This document shows positions 38,556 to 47,615 of a stretch of 64,000 nucleotides of DNA, piece by piece. A program made the translations under genes and the position numbers. Source of the DNA: Psychromonas sp. SP041 (GTDB lineage Bacteria; Pseudomonadota; Gammaproteobacteria; Enterobacterales; Psychromonadaceae); the NCBI RefSeq assembly GCF_000470315.2, contig NZ_CBRF02000027.1, positions 1 through 64,000 of the forward strand. Reading direction: 5' to 3'. The notes beneath the pieces were generated by a model, which did no database searches, had not been told where the DNA came from, and worked only from the letters and a program-made list of their open reading frames with translations. Within the stretch, counting starts at the first letter, position 1. Each line of letters opens with the position of its first letter.

Positions 38556-38590
38556 TGGTCAACTGAATTCGGTCACCCTAGTTAAGTTCG

Positions 38591-39445
38591 TTAAGCTACT
38601 TCTTTTAATGCTTTATCCATACGCTCAAATTCATTCGGACTTTGATAATTAATGTATGAATGCATTCGTTGGCTGTTGTACCACATCGTGATGTAATTCA
38701 AGACGTCTTGCTGAGCCGAATAACGTGTTTTGTAATTGCGCCAATGAACTCTCTCCTGCTTCAAGCTACCGAAAAAGCTTTCGGCTACTGCATTATCCCA
38801 GCAACATTCTTTTTTACTCATACTGCCTACAAACTTATGCAATCTCAGTATCCGTCTATATTGATGACTCGCATACTGAACGCCTTGGTCTGAGTGTATT
38901 ATCAAGCCAGCTTTAGGTTTGCGTTGCCATATAGCCATGGTGAGCGCATCACAAACAAGCTGTGCTTTCATTCTGCTACCCATGCTCCAGCCAACAACTT
39001 TACGAGAGTACAAATCGATTACGACGGCTAAATACAACCATCCCTCAGAAGTCCATATGTACGTGATATCTTGTACCCATGCTTGATTCGGATGTTGAGC
39101 ATCGAAATCCTGTTTGAGTTCATTATCATATACAGGCCTCTTGTGATCGCTATTCGTTGTTGCTTTATATTTCTTCTTATACCGCACCCAAACGTCTGCT
39201 TCTTTCATTAGTTGTGCTGTTTTCCTACGCCCAACGCCGAAATCAAGGGCATTTAATGCTTACTGAATACGTCTTTCTCCGTAGGTATTATCTAAACTCG
39301 GCAATATTCTTAACCCATCGCAGCATCTCTTGGTGATCTGTATTTACTGGTTTCAGAGACTTCCGCTTTTGATAACTGTAGTAATTATTGTTTTTCACAC
39401 CCAACATGTGACACTTCAATATCACAGGCCAGATCTTCTTATTCT
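38591..39445 (-). pseudogene. IS3-family OrfB with a stop and a frameshift
   Basis: The intact part (38591-39208) carries the DDE core: WVQDITYIW, GLIIHSDQGVQYAS and NAVAESFFGSLK. The upstream half is still readable in frame as ALNALDFGVGRRKTAQLM, but an in-frame TAA at 39260-39262 follows DNTYGERRIQ. Further upstream, NTDHQEMLRWVKNIAEFR is in another frame, so there is also a shift at about 39288-39292. The transposase cannot be made. Confidence 0.82.
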
Positions 39446-39463
39446 GGGCAATAAACGCGTATT

Positions 39464-39778
39464 TTACTTCGTTTCTTTGGCAAAGAAGACCGTCGCTTTT
39501 TTTAATATTTCACGTTCCATTTCCAAGCGTTTAACTTGTGCTTTTAGCTTGCGGATCTCTTCCTGCTCAGGTGTGAGCTTACCGTTTCCTCTGAATGCAT
39601 GACCATCGTCATTTTCTGCTTCTTTTATCCAACGTCCCAGAATCTGAGGAGGAAGCTCTAAATTTCTAGCTGCTTCAGCAGTACTGTAATTTTGTTCCCT
39701 TACTAGCGCAATAGCATCAAGTTTGAATTCTTTTGAATAGGTTTGACGTGTTTTCATTTTAATCTCCAGTTGAATCAA
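39464..39778 (-). CDS. IS3-family OrfA of the degenerate element
   Basis: This 104-aa protein has the HTH_Tnp_1 domain (KMKTRQTYSKEFKLDAIALV, TAEAARNLELPPQILGRWIK) and a zipper helix (EEIRKLKAQVKRLEMEREIL). It probably starts at Met8 (MKTRQTYSKE). A seven-A run (39497-39503 on the minus strand, in the codons for ILKKATVFF) is the expected -1 frameshift site. Confidence 0.88.
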   Translation of the reverse strand: MIQLEIKMKTRQTYSKEFKLDAIALVREQNYSTAEAARNLELPPQILGRWIKEAENDDGHAFRGNGKLTPEQEEIRKLKAQVKRLEMEREILKKATVFFAKETK

Positions 39779-39827
39779 TTATGTCTTAACTGGGTTAGTC
39801 GTATCAATTAAACCACGTCAATTTGAC

Positions 39828-40292
39828 ACTTTCCTGGTGCAACATGCTAATAATTAGGGTGTAAAAGGTTTGACACTTTGCTGGTACCACATGACCATGA
39901 TTAGGTGTAAAAGGTTTGACACTTTTTATTAGACGGCATGCTCATTACTGAGTGTAAAAGGTTTGACACTTTTATTAGATGGCATACTCATTACTGGGTG
40001 TAAAAGATTTGACACTTTTCAGAGACCATATGAACATGATTAGGGTGTAAAAGATTTGACACTTTTCAGAGACCATATGAACATGATTAGGGTGTAAAAG
40101 GTATGACACTTTCCTGGTGCAATATGCTAATAATTAGGTGTAAAAGGTTTGACACTTTTATGGGACCACATGAACATGATTAGGGTGTAAAAGGTTTGAC
40201 ACTTTTATGGGACCACATCAACATGATTAGGGTGTATAAGGTTTGACACTTTGCTGGTACAACATGACCATGATTAGGTGTAAAAGGTTTGA
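39828..40292. repeat. 46-bp dyad repeat array, right block
   Basis: About ten further units of the array at 38170 continue to the right of the IS3 insertion with the same core GTGTAAAAGGTTTGACAC and the same classes of intervening segment. Two adjacent units near 39998-40090 are almost identical (CAGAGACCATATGAACATG), which indicates growth by duplication. The last unit degenerates at about 40278 (GTTTGACTCTT). Confidence 0.88.
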
Positions 40293-40398
40293 CTCTTATT
40301 ATATTCTACTTTGCGAAGCCAATTAGCATACTTTTATGTTCGTCGTTACTGCACTCGCAGTATTATTTGTAAATCAAAAACATGACCACCAAGTTACT

Positions 40399-40493
40399 AG
40401 GAGTGTCTGAAAATTCTTAACATTCTAGTTTGTCATCATATTGCTCATATATCTTTCGACATGCAATATAAATTGATTAGAACAGACACTCCT
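40399..40493. repeat. 95-bp MITE-like segment with 11-bp inverted ends
   Basis: AGGAGTGTCTG at 40399-40409 is the exact inverse of CAGACACTCCT at 40483-40493. The interior is AT-rich and non-coding. The size and terminal repeats suggest a miniature element or a large regulatory dyad. Confidence 0.55.
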
Positions 40494-40688
40494 TTTCAGT
40501 TTATTGAATAATCTGTCTTAGATTTAAAATAAATAGATTGAGTTGAACTAGTTGTAAACACTGTCGGTAGTTGGGGTTTAAAATTAATTTCACAGTGGGA
40601 GAGAGTGGTGAAAAGTTGATTTCACTCTCGTTGGTTGCAGTATAAAAATGATTTCACAGTATAAGTGTGTGAATGATTAGCAATTGAT

Positions 40689-40746
40689 CTGCCGGATATG
40701 GAAGTTAAACTGCCGGAAGTGGCAGTTGATCTGCCAATAACGGCAG
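40689..40746. promoter_or_regulatory. Three CTGCC-N6-GGCAG dyads at 21-bp spacing
   Basis: CTGCCGGATATGGAAG (40689-40704), CTGCCGGAAGTGGCAG (40710-40725) and CTGCCAATAACGGCAG (40731-40746) are 16-bp dyads. The second and third are perfect in the arms. They start exactly 21 bases apart, so all face the same side of the helix. Just upstream (about 40590-40665), TTTCAC repeats (TTTCACAGT twice) occur. This looks like an operator or replication-control region of a lost plasmid module. Confidence 0.6.
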
Positions 40747-41349
40747 TAAAATTATTAGTGTATTTTAACTGTTATAACCAAAAAACTACTTTAAGAGCAT
40801 TTATCTCTTATATTAGTTATATAATAGTTATAATAATTACAATAGTTATAATAGTTATAATATATTTTTTTTGTTTTGTGAATTTTTAAATTTCGATCTT
40901 TTATAGATGATAAATCTAACCATCCATTGTTTACTAAACTATTTATAACTTTTTATGATTTTTAAAAGAAAATAAAGCATATCATATCTTGGTTTGGCAA
41001 TATTTCTATGCAACATAATGGGTGTAGGAAGGAAACGTTCTAAGAGTATTTAGATCTCAAAAGCAGTAAATGGGTATATGACTTTAGAGCAGAAGGTTAT
41101 CCTCGCGAGTCTTAAATTCGTATTTGGACTTTAATCTAAAACGTCAATTTGCATACTTTAGAATGTGAATTTTCAGTTTATCTTTCTAAATAATTCTAAT
41201 AAAATTTTAAATTTGGCATGAAACTTCCTTTACCAGTTATATACATATTATAAATGAGCATTCTGTATATATGCACCTATTTGGCACAATTTAAGAGCTA
41301 AAAGCGTGCAAGATATAAGCCTCAAGTAAAAGTTCATTGGTAACGAAGC
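40747..41349. other. Gene-free AT-rich stretch
   Basis: No credible gene is found. It contains a TAATAGTTATAAT-type low-complexity run at about 40820-40865. It ends in the terminator hairpin at 41350. Confidence 0.45.
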
Positions 41350-41395
41350 CTAAAATAAAGCTATGACACAGCTTTATTTTAGCCTTTTTTTTTAA
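41350..41395 (+). terminator. Rho-independent terminator
   Basis: CTAAAATAAAGCT (41350-41362) pairs perfectly with AGCTTTATTTTAG (41370-41382) across ATGACAC, followed by CC and a run of T. It has no intact gene upstream on the plus strand, so it probably belonged to a deleted gene. Confidence 0.8.
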
Positions 41396-41431
41396 TTTTT
41401 TAAGGACATTTTTAGTCGCAAGAATTTTGAA

Positions 41432-42292
41432 ATTAGGGCCGTTAGCAATATAAGTTTCAGCATTATGCCTGCTGAAACCTTAGGGCTCGTTGGATAAAGT
41501 AGTTATGGAAAATCAACAACCGGTAAAGCAATCATGAATTTAATTAATTTTGAAGGGAGTGTTAAATTATAACAATCAGAAATGAATGGTTTGTCAGGTT
41601 CGGCATTAAGAAATATACGTAAAAACATACAAATGATTTTTCAAGATCCTTATGCCTCATTGAATTCAAGAAAGCGGATAATTGATTTAATTACAGAGCC
41701 TTTATTATTACATAAAATAGTAACCAAAGATAAAGTCAGGCAACGTGTTTCAGAGTTGTTATTTCAAGTCGGTTTAGATGATAGTGCTTTAGACCGATAT
41801 CCACATCAATTTTCGGGCGGCCAACGCCAACGCATTTCTATCGTTAGAGCAATCGCTTCTGAACCGAAAGTAATTATCGCTGATGAATCTGTATCTGCTT
41901 TAGATGTAACATTACAGGCTCAAATTTTAGAGTTATTGCAAGATTTACAAAAAACACTAGGTATTAGTTTTCTATTTATCTCACATTATATGGCTGTGAT
42001 TGAACAAATATGCCACAGAGTTGCAGTAATGGACTGTGGGAAGATATTGGAAATGGGGCCTACTGAACAAGTTGTACAGTACCCGCGACATAGCTACACA
42101 AAAAGACTTATGCAAGCTGTACCTATAGCAAAACTAAATAGCAGACGTGATTTTAAGTCCTTATTAGACATTCATGAGTTAGTAAATCCGATTTATTGGA
42201 GTAATGCGAAGGAAGAGTTAACTAAATATGAAATTTTCAATAGAAACATGAAGTTGCAATTAATTAGCATTATTTCTGAAGCTGCTAACTAA
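41432..42292 (+). pseudogene. Decayed oligopeptide ABC transporter ATPase (DppF/GsiA type)
   Basis: The reading frame runs from IRAVSNISFSIMPAETLGLV through the Walker A remnant (SSYGKSTTGKA) to the intact part. That part shows IQMIFQDPYASLNSR (Q-loop), HQFSGGQRQRISIVRAI (signature) and VIIADESVSALDV (Walker B), as in DppF/OppF subunits. TAA codons at 41495-41497 and 41570-41572 break the frame, the first inside the P-loop. The 236-aa open frame from 41582 lacks Walker A and cannot bind ATP normally. No permease genes are nearby. Confidence 0.85.
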
Positions 42293-42768
42293 TCGCGTTG
42301 TAGCTAGTAGGAATGTGATGAAGTAAAAATATTTAAGTGGATATTGGAATGTATGTTTTCTGTAGGAACAAGTTATATGCTAATTATTACGGTCTAAATA
42401 TCGATTTATTGGTGGGCAAAACTATAAAAGTACAACAGCGAATATAATCAATGAAGTTGGCTTATTTAAATCAAATGTTTATTTATGTAATATTCTTAGA
42501 AAAGTAGTTTGTTATTAACTGTACCTGATGTGTAAATTAAATTTAAACTTAATATAAATATAAAAAAAATTTCAATCAGTATTTTCTATATACCTATAAA
42601 ATACAGTTACCTAATCATTGGCATAACTATAAGTTGTTGTTATAATTGGGTTTTTAATTTTATTCTTGTTGACTATGTAAAAAAACATGGGATTATATAG
42701 TTAATTTAAAGCTTTAAAGACTATTAAAGTTTGCAAGCTTTATTAACATTTAGAATAAGAATTCAAAT
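42293..42768. other. Gene-free stretch upstream of the AlpA-like gene
   Basis: No gene is seen. It probably contains the promoter of the AlpA-like gene near its right end. Confidence 0.4.
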
Positions 42769-43023
42769 ATGGAACCAATACAAAAAATTAAAATACTTAG
42801 ACTTAAAGATGCCTGTAATATGTTTGGGATTAGCAGATCTTGTTTTTATAAACGAATTGAAATCGGCATTTACCCTCCACCAATTTCACTTGGAGATCGA
42901 GCGGTTGGCTGGGTAGAAAGTGAATTACAAACAATTCTAAGAGGTTTAGTTTCTGGGAAAAACCATGATGTTCTTAAGAGCATAGTGTGCGACTTAATTG
43001 AGCAAAGACAGCTATTAATATAA
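42769..43023 (+). CDS. AlpA-family regulator/excisionase
   Basis: This 84-aa protein is a typical AlpA-like winged helix: ILRLKDACNMFGISRSCFYK (residues about 9-28) then RIEIGIYPPPISLGDRAVGW and VESELQTIL. In CP4-57-like elements AlpA promotes excision by activating the integrase or acting as excisionase. Here it lies about 0.9 kb from the integrase 3' end, pointing toward it. Confidence 0.88.
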   Translation: MEPIQKIKILRLKDACNMFGISRSCFYKRIEIGIYPPPISLGDRAVGWVESELQTILRGLVSGKNHDVLKSIVCDLIEQRQLLI

Positions 43024-43239
43024 AACTTTTTTCTAAAATATTTAATAAAATGAGTATTTTAAATGTTAAGCAACTAGCTATTATAATACTCATTATTTAG
43101 AAATTTATTGCAGTAGATAATTGATTTGCTTTTAACTTTTAATAAGAAAGATTAATCTAAAATTTATTAATTTACGTCTACACTCTAAGTGATCTCACAT
43201 TTTCATCAAAACGCACAAACTTTGACGATAATGAACGAA

Positions 43240-43293
43240 TGATTCGAATAAGCACTTTATTCGAATCAAAAACAAAGCTATTTTGATTCGAAT
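43240..43293 (+). promoter_or_regulatory. Relic fic operator, co-varied palindrome
   Basis: TGATTCGAAT (43240-43249) and ATTCGAATCA (43259-43268) form a perfect palindrome with a 9-base spacer AAGCACTTT. A half site TGATTCGAAT lies at 43284-43293. The spacing and downstream half site copy the operator of the intact fic gene, but both arms differ from it in the same symmetric positions. Confidence 0.7.
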
Positions 43294-43310
43294 AGAAAGT
43301 GTAAGTGATA

Positions 43311-43705
43311 TTGACTTAAAAATAACTGGTGACATCCTTATTTTAATTGGTCAAAATTCACATTTAAATCTGTTCGGTTTTCTTCGGTTGCTCGTTACTT
43401 AGATGTTAAAGACTCCGCAATCAAAAAGGAATTTCCCGTAAAGCAATTGTATAGCGTCATTACTTATTGATATTATTTTACCAATGACTTATCTAAACAT
43501 ATTTTCAGTAGCTGTTTTATTACCTTTAATAGGAAAAATTATTATTAATGTTAGAAGATATATTAAAGTAGGTGGATAACATAATTGTTCAGTAAATATT
43601 GCCATTAGAAATGGCTGTTTTTATTGATGGTTCAGTGAAACATCTCTTCTTAATAATAATGGCACATACCTGGTTTGATATAGAATTGCATCCTTCCTGC
43701 TTCAT
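43311..43705 (+). pseudogene. Heavily decayed second fic gene
   Basis: Nucleotide blocks align in order with the intact fic gene. CTTAAAAATAACTGG matches its start region (the ATG has become ATT). GTTGCTCGTTACTTAGATGT matches the TRYLDL region, AGATATATTAAAGTAGG the IKVGD region, and GAAATGGCTGTTTTTATTGA the EMAAFIDWY region. Many indels and stops occur, and the active loop is lost. No IS1595 ends were recognised here, so this copy may have arrived or decayed independently. Confidence 0.75.
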
Positions 43706-43932
43706 AGACATAAAACACGACATGCTCCTTATATTTTTCTATTTTAGTAATAATTATAGCCATTATGCTTTGTTTTTGTATTGATCAAACTGAGGTATCC
43801 ATACTTCAATTTGTAAGGTGTAAATATAATTTTTTGATACGTGAATTTGATTGTCGATTTAATTATATTTATAGTTTAAGCGCTTGCGTAATATGTGGCT
43901 GTGTGTTGCCACTTAGTTTCTGATGTTGGTTG

Positions 43933-45174
43933 TCATCTTGCAACTCTTAATGCTTGTAATCCCGTTATAGAGTTAAAACCATTAGATGCTTCTATAATAT
44001 GGTTACTCCACCAGTTCATTACGACCTTGCGGCGTTCGAGGTAATCAGTGCGATTATAAGCGCTTCTTACTTTATCTTTATCTACATGTGATAGTGCAGC
44101 TTCAATGACGTCTACATCGAATCCTTGTTCATTTAAAGTCGTGCTAGCAAGTGCACGTAAGCCATGTGAAGTTTGCTGACCTTTAAATCCCATTCTTTCT
44201 AATGCTTTATTTGCTGTTTGGCTGCTGACATGTTTTTTGCGACTAGTATGGCCAGGAAAAACAAATTCACTTTCTGGTGTGATTGATTTTATTGTTTGCA
44301 GCAAAGCTAAAGTTTGAGCTGTAAGAGGGATCGTGTGCGGTCTTCCTTTTTTCATTCGTTCTTCTGGGATATTCCAAAGTTGATTATCTATATCAATTTC
44401 ATCCCAACGTGTACCTGCAGCTTCAGAAGGGCGGGTCATTGTATGTAATTGCCATTCTATTAAGCAGCGAGTAATGAGTTTAATGCTAGCATAGTTTAAA
44501 GCGGTTAATAGTTTAGGTAACTCTTCAGGTTTTAGAGAAGCTTGATTAGTTACTTTGGGAGCTGCAAATGCTTTACCTATACCTGCTAATCTATTGTGTT
44601 CGATAATTCCCGTATTCACAGCAAAAGTCATGATCTCATTCAGATTACGACATATTCTCCCCACTGTTTCTAGTTTCCCTTCATTCGCTAAAGGTTGTAG
44701 TACTTTGATTGTTTGAGGAGCAGTTATTTCATTAATTGGGGATTTACCCATATAGGATAATAAGTATTTATCGAGGCGTTGTTTTAGTTTTCTGGCGGTT
44801 AATTCTTTAATACTTGTCTTTTTAACGGCATACCAATTATCAAACACAATTTGTAGAGTGTTATTTAACTTTGTTTGTTTAGATTGTAATTGTTCATCTC
44901 TATAATCTTTAGGGTCAATATCATCAACGAGAAGTTCTCGTGCTTCTATTGCTTTAGTTCTTGCTTTAGCCAGAGAAAGGGCAGGGTATTTGCCTAAAGT
45001 TAAATTAGCTCTTTTTTTGGTAATTGGTCGTTGATAATTAAAAATCCATACCTTTGTTCCAATCGGTTTTATTCGAAGCGCTAAACCATTGCCATCGTTA
45101 AGACTATATTCTTTTTCTTTAGGTTTTGATTTATCTACTTGCGTAGCATTAAGCGGGGTTGTTTTATTTGCCAT
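43933..45174 (-). CDS. P4-type tyrosine integrase of the island
   Basis: This 413-aa integrase has the DUF4102 N-terminal arm-binding domain (SLNDGNGLALRIKPIGTKVW), a core-binding SAM-like domain, and the catalytic domain. The catalytic residues are Arg in MTRPSEAAGTRW, HGLR in TSHGLRALAST, His in EAALSHVDKDKV and Tyr in RSAYNRTDYLERR. The length is normal and the frame intact. It begins 172 bases from the tRNA-Val 3' end, which is the usual placement relative to the attachment site. It probably catalysed insertion of the island. Confidence 0.95.
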   Translation of the reverse strand: MANKTTPLNATQVDKSKPKEKEYSLNDGNGLALRIKPIGTKVWIFNYQRPITKKRANLTLGKYPALSLAKARTKAIEARELLVDDIDPKDYRDEQLQSKQTKLNNTLQIVFDNWYAVKKTSIKELTARKLKQRLDKYLLSYMGKSPINEITAPQTIKVLQPLANEGKLETVGRICRNLNEIMTFAVNTGIIEHNRLAGIGKAFAAPKVTNQASLKPEELPKLLTALNYASIKLITRCLIEWQLHTMTRPSEAAGTRWDEIDIDNQLWNIPEERMKKGRPHTIPLTAQTLALLQTIKSITPESEFVFPGHTSRKKHVSSQTANKALERMGFKGQQTSHGLRALASTTLNEQGFDVDVIEAALSHVDKDKVRSAYNRTDYLERRKVVMNWWSNHIIEASNGFNSITGLQALRVAR

Positions 45175-45344
45175 TGTAACACGCTGAATCCTATTTTGTG
45201 TATGTGTTACATTGAGTGTTACATTAAAACGTGGATTCTACAAGATGGTAATAGACGTTCTGGGATTCCTTAAAGGCTAAAATAGCTGATTTTAGTGGCT
45301 TTAATAGGTGTTTGGGTACTTTACGGGACGTTATGAAACAAGAG

Positions 45345-45365
45345 AGTGGTGCTCGCTACTGGACT
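45345..45365. other. Putative inner att core within the tRNA 3' end
   Basis: AGTGGTGCTCGCTACTGGACT is shared, but for one base, with 371-391. It covers the CCA end, acceptor strand and part of the T arm, the common crossover region for P4-type integrases. Confidence 0.6.
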
Positions 45366-45422
45366 TGAACCAGTGACCTACGCCATGTCATGGCGGCACT
45401 CTACCAACTGAGTTAAGCGAGC
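45347..45422 (-). tRNA. tRNA-Val (anticodon GAC)
   Basis: The minus strand folds as a cloverleaf of 76 bases with encoded CCA. The acceptor stem is GCTCGCT/AGCGAGC, the D arm ACTC/GAGT, and the anticodon stem CCGCC/GGCGT (outer pair mismatched) around ATGACAT, so the anticodon is GAC. The T arm is ACTGG/CCAGT around TTCAAGT. Its 3' end faces the island integrase. A near copy of the 3' 21 bases lies at 371-391. Confidence 0.88.
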
Positions 45423-45539
45423 TTATATAGAAGCTGTTGAAAGTGAAGTGATTTTGCTGCATATCGGTGACGCTGTCAATAAAACTTTGCTAACATTAGT
45501 TTGTTTGATGTATTTTTGTGCACTGTGGTGATTAAGTGC

Positions 45540-46190
45540 TTATTTATGCTCCGTTTTTTGTAGTTTTGCGGCTTCTTGTTTAGTGCGTTCAATCAATTTT
45601 GGTACTTCAGAAATAAGTTGTTCATAAAAACGGTTTAATTTTTTATAGAATACGGCCATTAATAATATGCCTGCGACGAACGCTAAGATAACTAACAGAC
45701 CTAAAATAGATAAACCACGTTCTTGATAGTTTTGGATTAAACTTAATATACGGTCTTGCTCTAATGTCACACGTATATAACCAATCTTAGTGTCCTCAGA
45801 GTATAGTTCTGCAATATAGGGGATAACGCCTTCTGCCTCATCACTTTCTTTGTCGCCCAGCTTTAAGAGTAATGGCAGAGGTAAGGTTTCTTTTGATTGG
45901 TATATGATTTTGCCGAATTCATCATAAATGGTGGCATCTCTTACGATAGGGTCGCCGCTTAGGTCATCTATTAATAGTTGTAGATCTTTTTCTTTCTTTT
46001 GAGATAAGTAACGAGATGCTTCTGCTGCTGCTAAATTAGTTAAAGAATAAGAGAATTTTTCGGTTTGTTGATAACGCACAGCATTCGATTCATTTTGTAA
46101 GGTAATGAATTGATAAGCTATAACCGCAAATAATACGAGTATCGCTACTATTTGTAATGTACGTGTAAACCAAAAAAACTTATTACTCAT
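45540..46190 (-). CDS. smp: Smp/YtjB-family membrane protein
   Basis: This 216-aa inner-membrane protein has two transmembrane helices (about 10-30, FWFTRTLQIVAILVLFAVIA; about 157-178, LSILGLLVILAFVAGILLMA) around a periplasmic PAS-like or CHASE-like domain, and a cytoplasmic basic tail. Its divergent position to serB, 115 bases apart, matches the smp (ytjB)-serB arrangement of enterobacteria and Vibrio. Its function is not established. Confidence 0.85.
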   Translation of the reverse strand: MSNKFFWFTRTLQIVAILVLFAVIAYQFITLQNESNAVRYQQTEKFSYSLTNLAAAEASRYLSQKKEKDLQLLIDDLSGDPIVRDATIYDEFGKIIYQSKETLPLPLLLKLGDKESDEAEGVIPYIAELYSEDTKIGYIRVTLEQDRILSLIQNYQERGLSILGLLVILAFVAGILLMAVFYKKLNRFYEQLISEVPKLIERTKQEAAKLQKTEHK

Positions 46191-46305
46191 ATGCTTTACC
46201 TTCCAGTTATTCTATCTATGCTTGCATTATAAATTAGCAATCGCTATCTTGTGAGTCTTATTTTTATCACAGAATTTACAGCAATTAACCCATAGGCATA
46301 CTACA

Positions 46306-47331
46306 GTGGAAACTACTATAGCACTTCAACTTCCTACAAACTCTCTTTCAATTATGCAATGGCATTCTGATTTACAATCAGAGTTTGACAATAATCATGC
46401 ATTATTTTTAATTAATGATGAACTTGATATGGCATTTTTACCTGAATCTGAATTAGTGTTAATGGGTAAAGAATTGAACACAGACTTGTTAGTGGAATTA
46501 ACTTTATTATTAGTTAATAACGACGTTACCCAAGTTAAATTAACACATTTAGGCTCTGTTGAAGGTGTTGATTTTATTAGATTATCTCTTAATGCGTCAG
46601 AAGCGAGCTTAAAAGATAACGTCAAGTTATTTGCTAGTGAAAAGGGGTGTGATATTGCATTAGTGGCTAAATTACCTGATTTTAATCTACCCGGTTTAGT
46701 GTTGTTGGATATGGATTCGACGCTTATTCAAATGGAGTGTATCGATGAGATCGCACGTCTATATGGTGTAGGAGAGCAAGTTTCTGCTGTGACAGCCGCT
46801 GCAATGCGTGGTGAGTTAGACTTTAATGAAAGTTTACGTACTCGTGTTGGGAAATTAGCCGGCGCTCCTGAAAGCTTGATTAAAGAAGTGGCGGATAATA
46901 TGCCATTAATGCCTGGTTTAGTTGAGTTGGTTAAAGGCTTAAAAGCGGCTCATTGGAAAGTGGCTATTGCGTCTGGCGGGTTTACTTATTTTGCTAATAG
47001 ATTAAAAGACGATCATGGGTTTGATGCGGCTTATGCAAATACGCTGGAGATCGTTGATAATACGTTAACAGGTCAAGTAACGGGTGAGATTGTTAATGCG
47101 GATGTTAAAGCCCGTACGTTAAAGGAATTAGCGACTCGTTATAACATTCCTATGTCACAAACGGTTGCTATTGGCGATGGGGCGAATGATTTGGTGATGA
47201 TGGCGGCTTCTTCTCTTGGTATTGCTATTCATGCTAAGCCAATTGTGCAAGAGAAAGCATCTGTTGCATTAAATAACTTGGATTTAGACGGTGCGTTGTG
47301 TTTATTAAACGCGAGTTCAGTCTCTCATTAA
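46306..47331 (+). CDS. serB: Phosphoserine phosphatase
   Basis: This 341-aa HAD-superfamily enzyme dephosphorylates phosphoserine, the last step of serine synthesis. The nucleophile motif LVLLDMDSTLIQ gives Asp135 and Asp137. IASGGFTYF is motif II and AIGDGANDLVMM motif III/IV. About 125 residues of ACT-like N-terminal domain precede the catalytic part, as in other gammaproteobacteria. The frame starts at GTG. A strong terminator follows directly. Confidence 0.95.
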   Translation: METTIALQLPTNSLSIMQWHSDLQSEFDNNHALFLINDELDMAFLPESELVLMGKELNTDLLVELTLLLVNNDVTQVKLTHLGSVEGVDFIRLSLNASEASLKDNVKLFASEKGCDIALVAKLPDFNLPGLVLLDMDSTLIQMECIDEIARLYGVGEQVSAVTAAAMRGELDFNESLRTRVGKLAGAPESLIKEVADNMPLMPGLVELVKGLKAAHWKVAIASGGFTYFANRLKDDHGFDAAYANTLEIVDNTLTGQVTGEIVNADVKARTLKELATRYNIPMSQTVAIGDGANDLVMMAASSLGIAIHAKPIVQEKASVALNNLDLDGALCLLNASSVSH

Positions 47332-47339
47332 AGTTAGTT

Positions 47340-47388
47340 AAGGTTAAACAAGGTGAACCACTTAGTCGTGTCAGCCTTGTTTAACCTT
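47340..47388 (+). terminator. serB rho-independent terminator
   Basis: AAGGTTAAACAAGG pairs with CCTTGTTTAACCTT, the downstream arm merging with a short T run. It starts 9 bases after the serB stop. Confidence 0.85.
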
Positions 47389-47433
47389 TTGCATTGATTG
47401 TCTGCTTTAACGGTTTATGTAAACTCTGTTTAA

Positions 47434-47614
47434 ATGACTTAGCTAAGCTATTTATTTAAGCGACTAACTTAAGCTATCGAGCTGCCTAACTAACTAAGCT
47501 ACCTAACTAAGTTATCTATCTAAATTGCCTATCTAAGCTATCTAACTAAGTTATCTATCTAAGTTACCTAGTTAAGAGTTCTACTTAAGTTAGTAATCTA
47601 AACGACTAACTTAA
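47434..47614. repeat. Degenerate short-period tandem repeat
   Basis: The interval is built of variants of CTAACTAAG, CTATCTAAG and TTATCTATCTAA with a period near 10 bases and a higher-order period near 20. It fills the gap between the convergent serB and PilZ genes. The ten-base period means each unit is one helical turn. Confidence 0.75.
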
Positions 47615-47615
47615 G

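Larger units (their letters stand above)
38556..39815. mobile_element. Degenerate IS3-family element inserted in the repeat array
   Basis: The element is about 1,260 bp, with ends TGGTCAACTGAATTCGGTCA and, on the other strand, TGGTTTAATTGATACGACTA; both share CCxAGTTAAG after these. It splits one unit of the 46-bp array: GGTTTGAC on the left and TTTGACACTTT on the right. Both genes are on the minus strand. orfA is intact and orfB is broken. A solo end of the same IS type lies at 20207-20247. Confidence 0.82.

Noticed and set aside
38170-40292. Possible CRISPR array
   Set aside because: The period is regular, but the intervening segments recur in a few classes instead of being unique, the core is close to a palindromic operator, and no cas gene is present.
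45347-45422. Alternative reading with a 5-base anticodon loop (CGCCA TGACA TGGCG)
   Set aside because: A seven-base loop with U at position 33 fits tRNA rules, giving anticodon GAC; the five-base loop would not.
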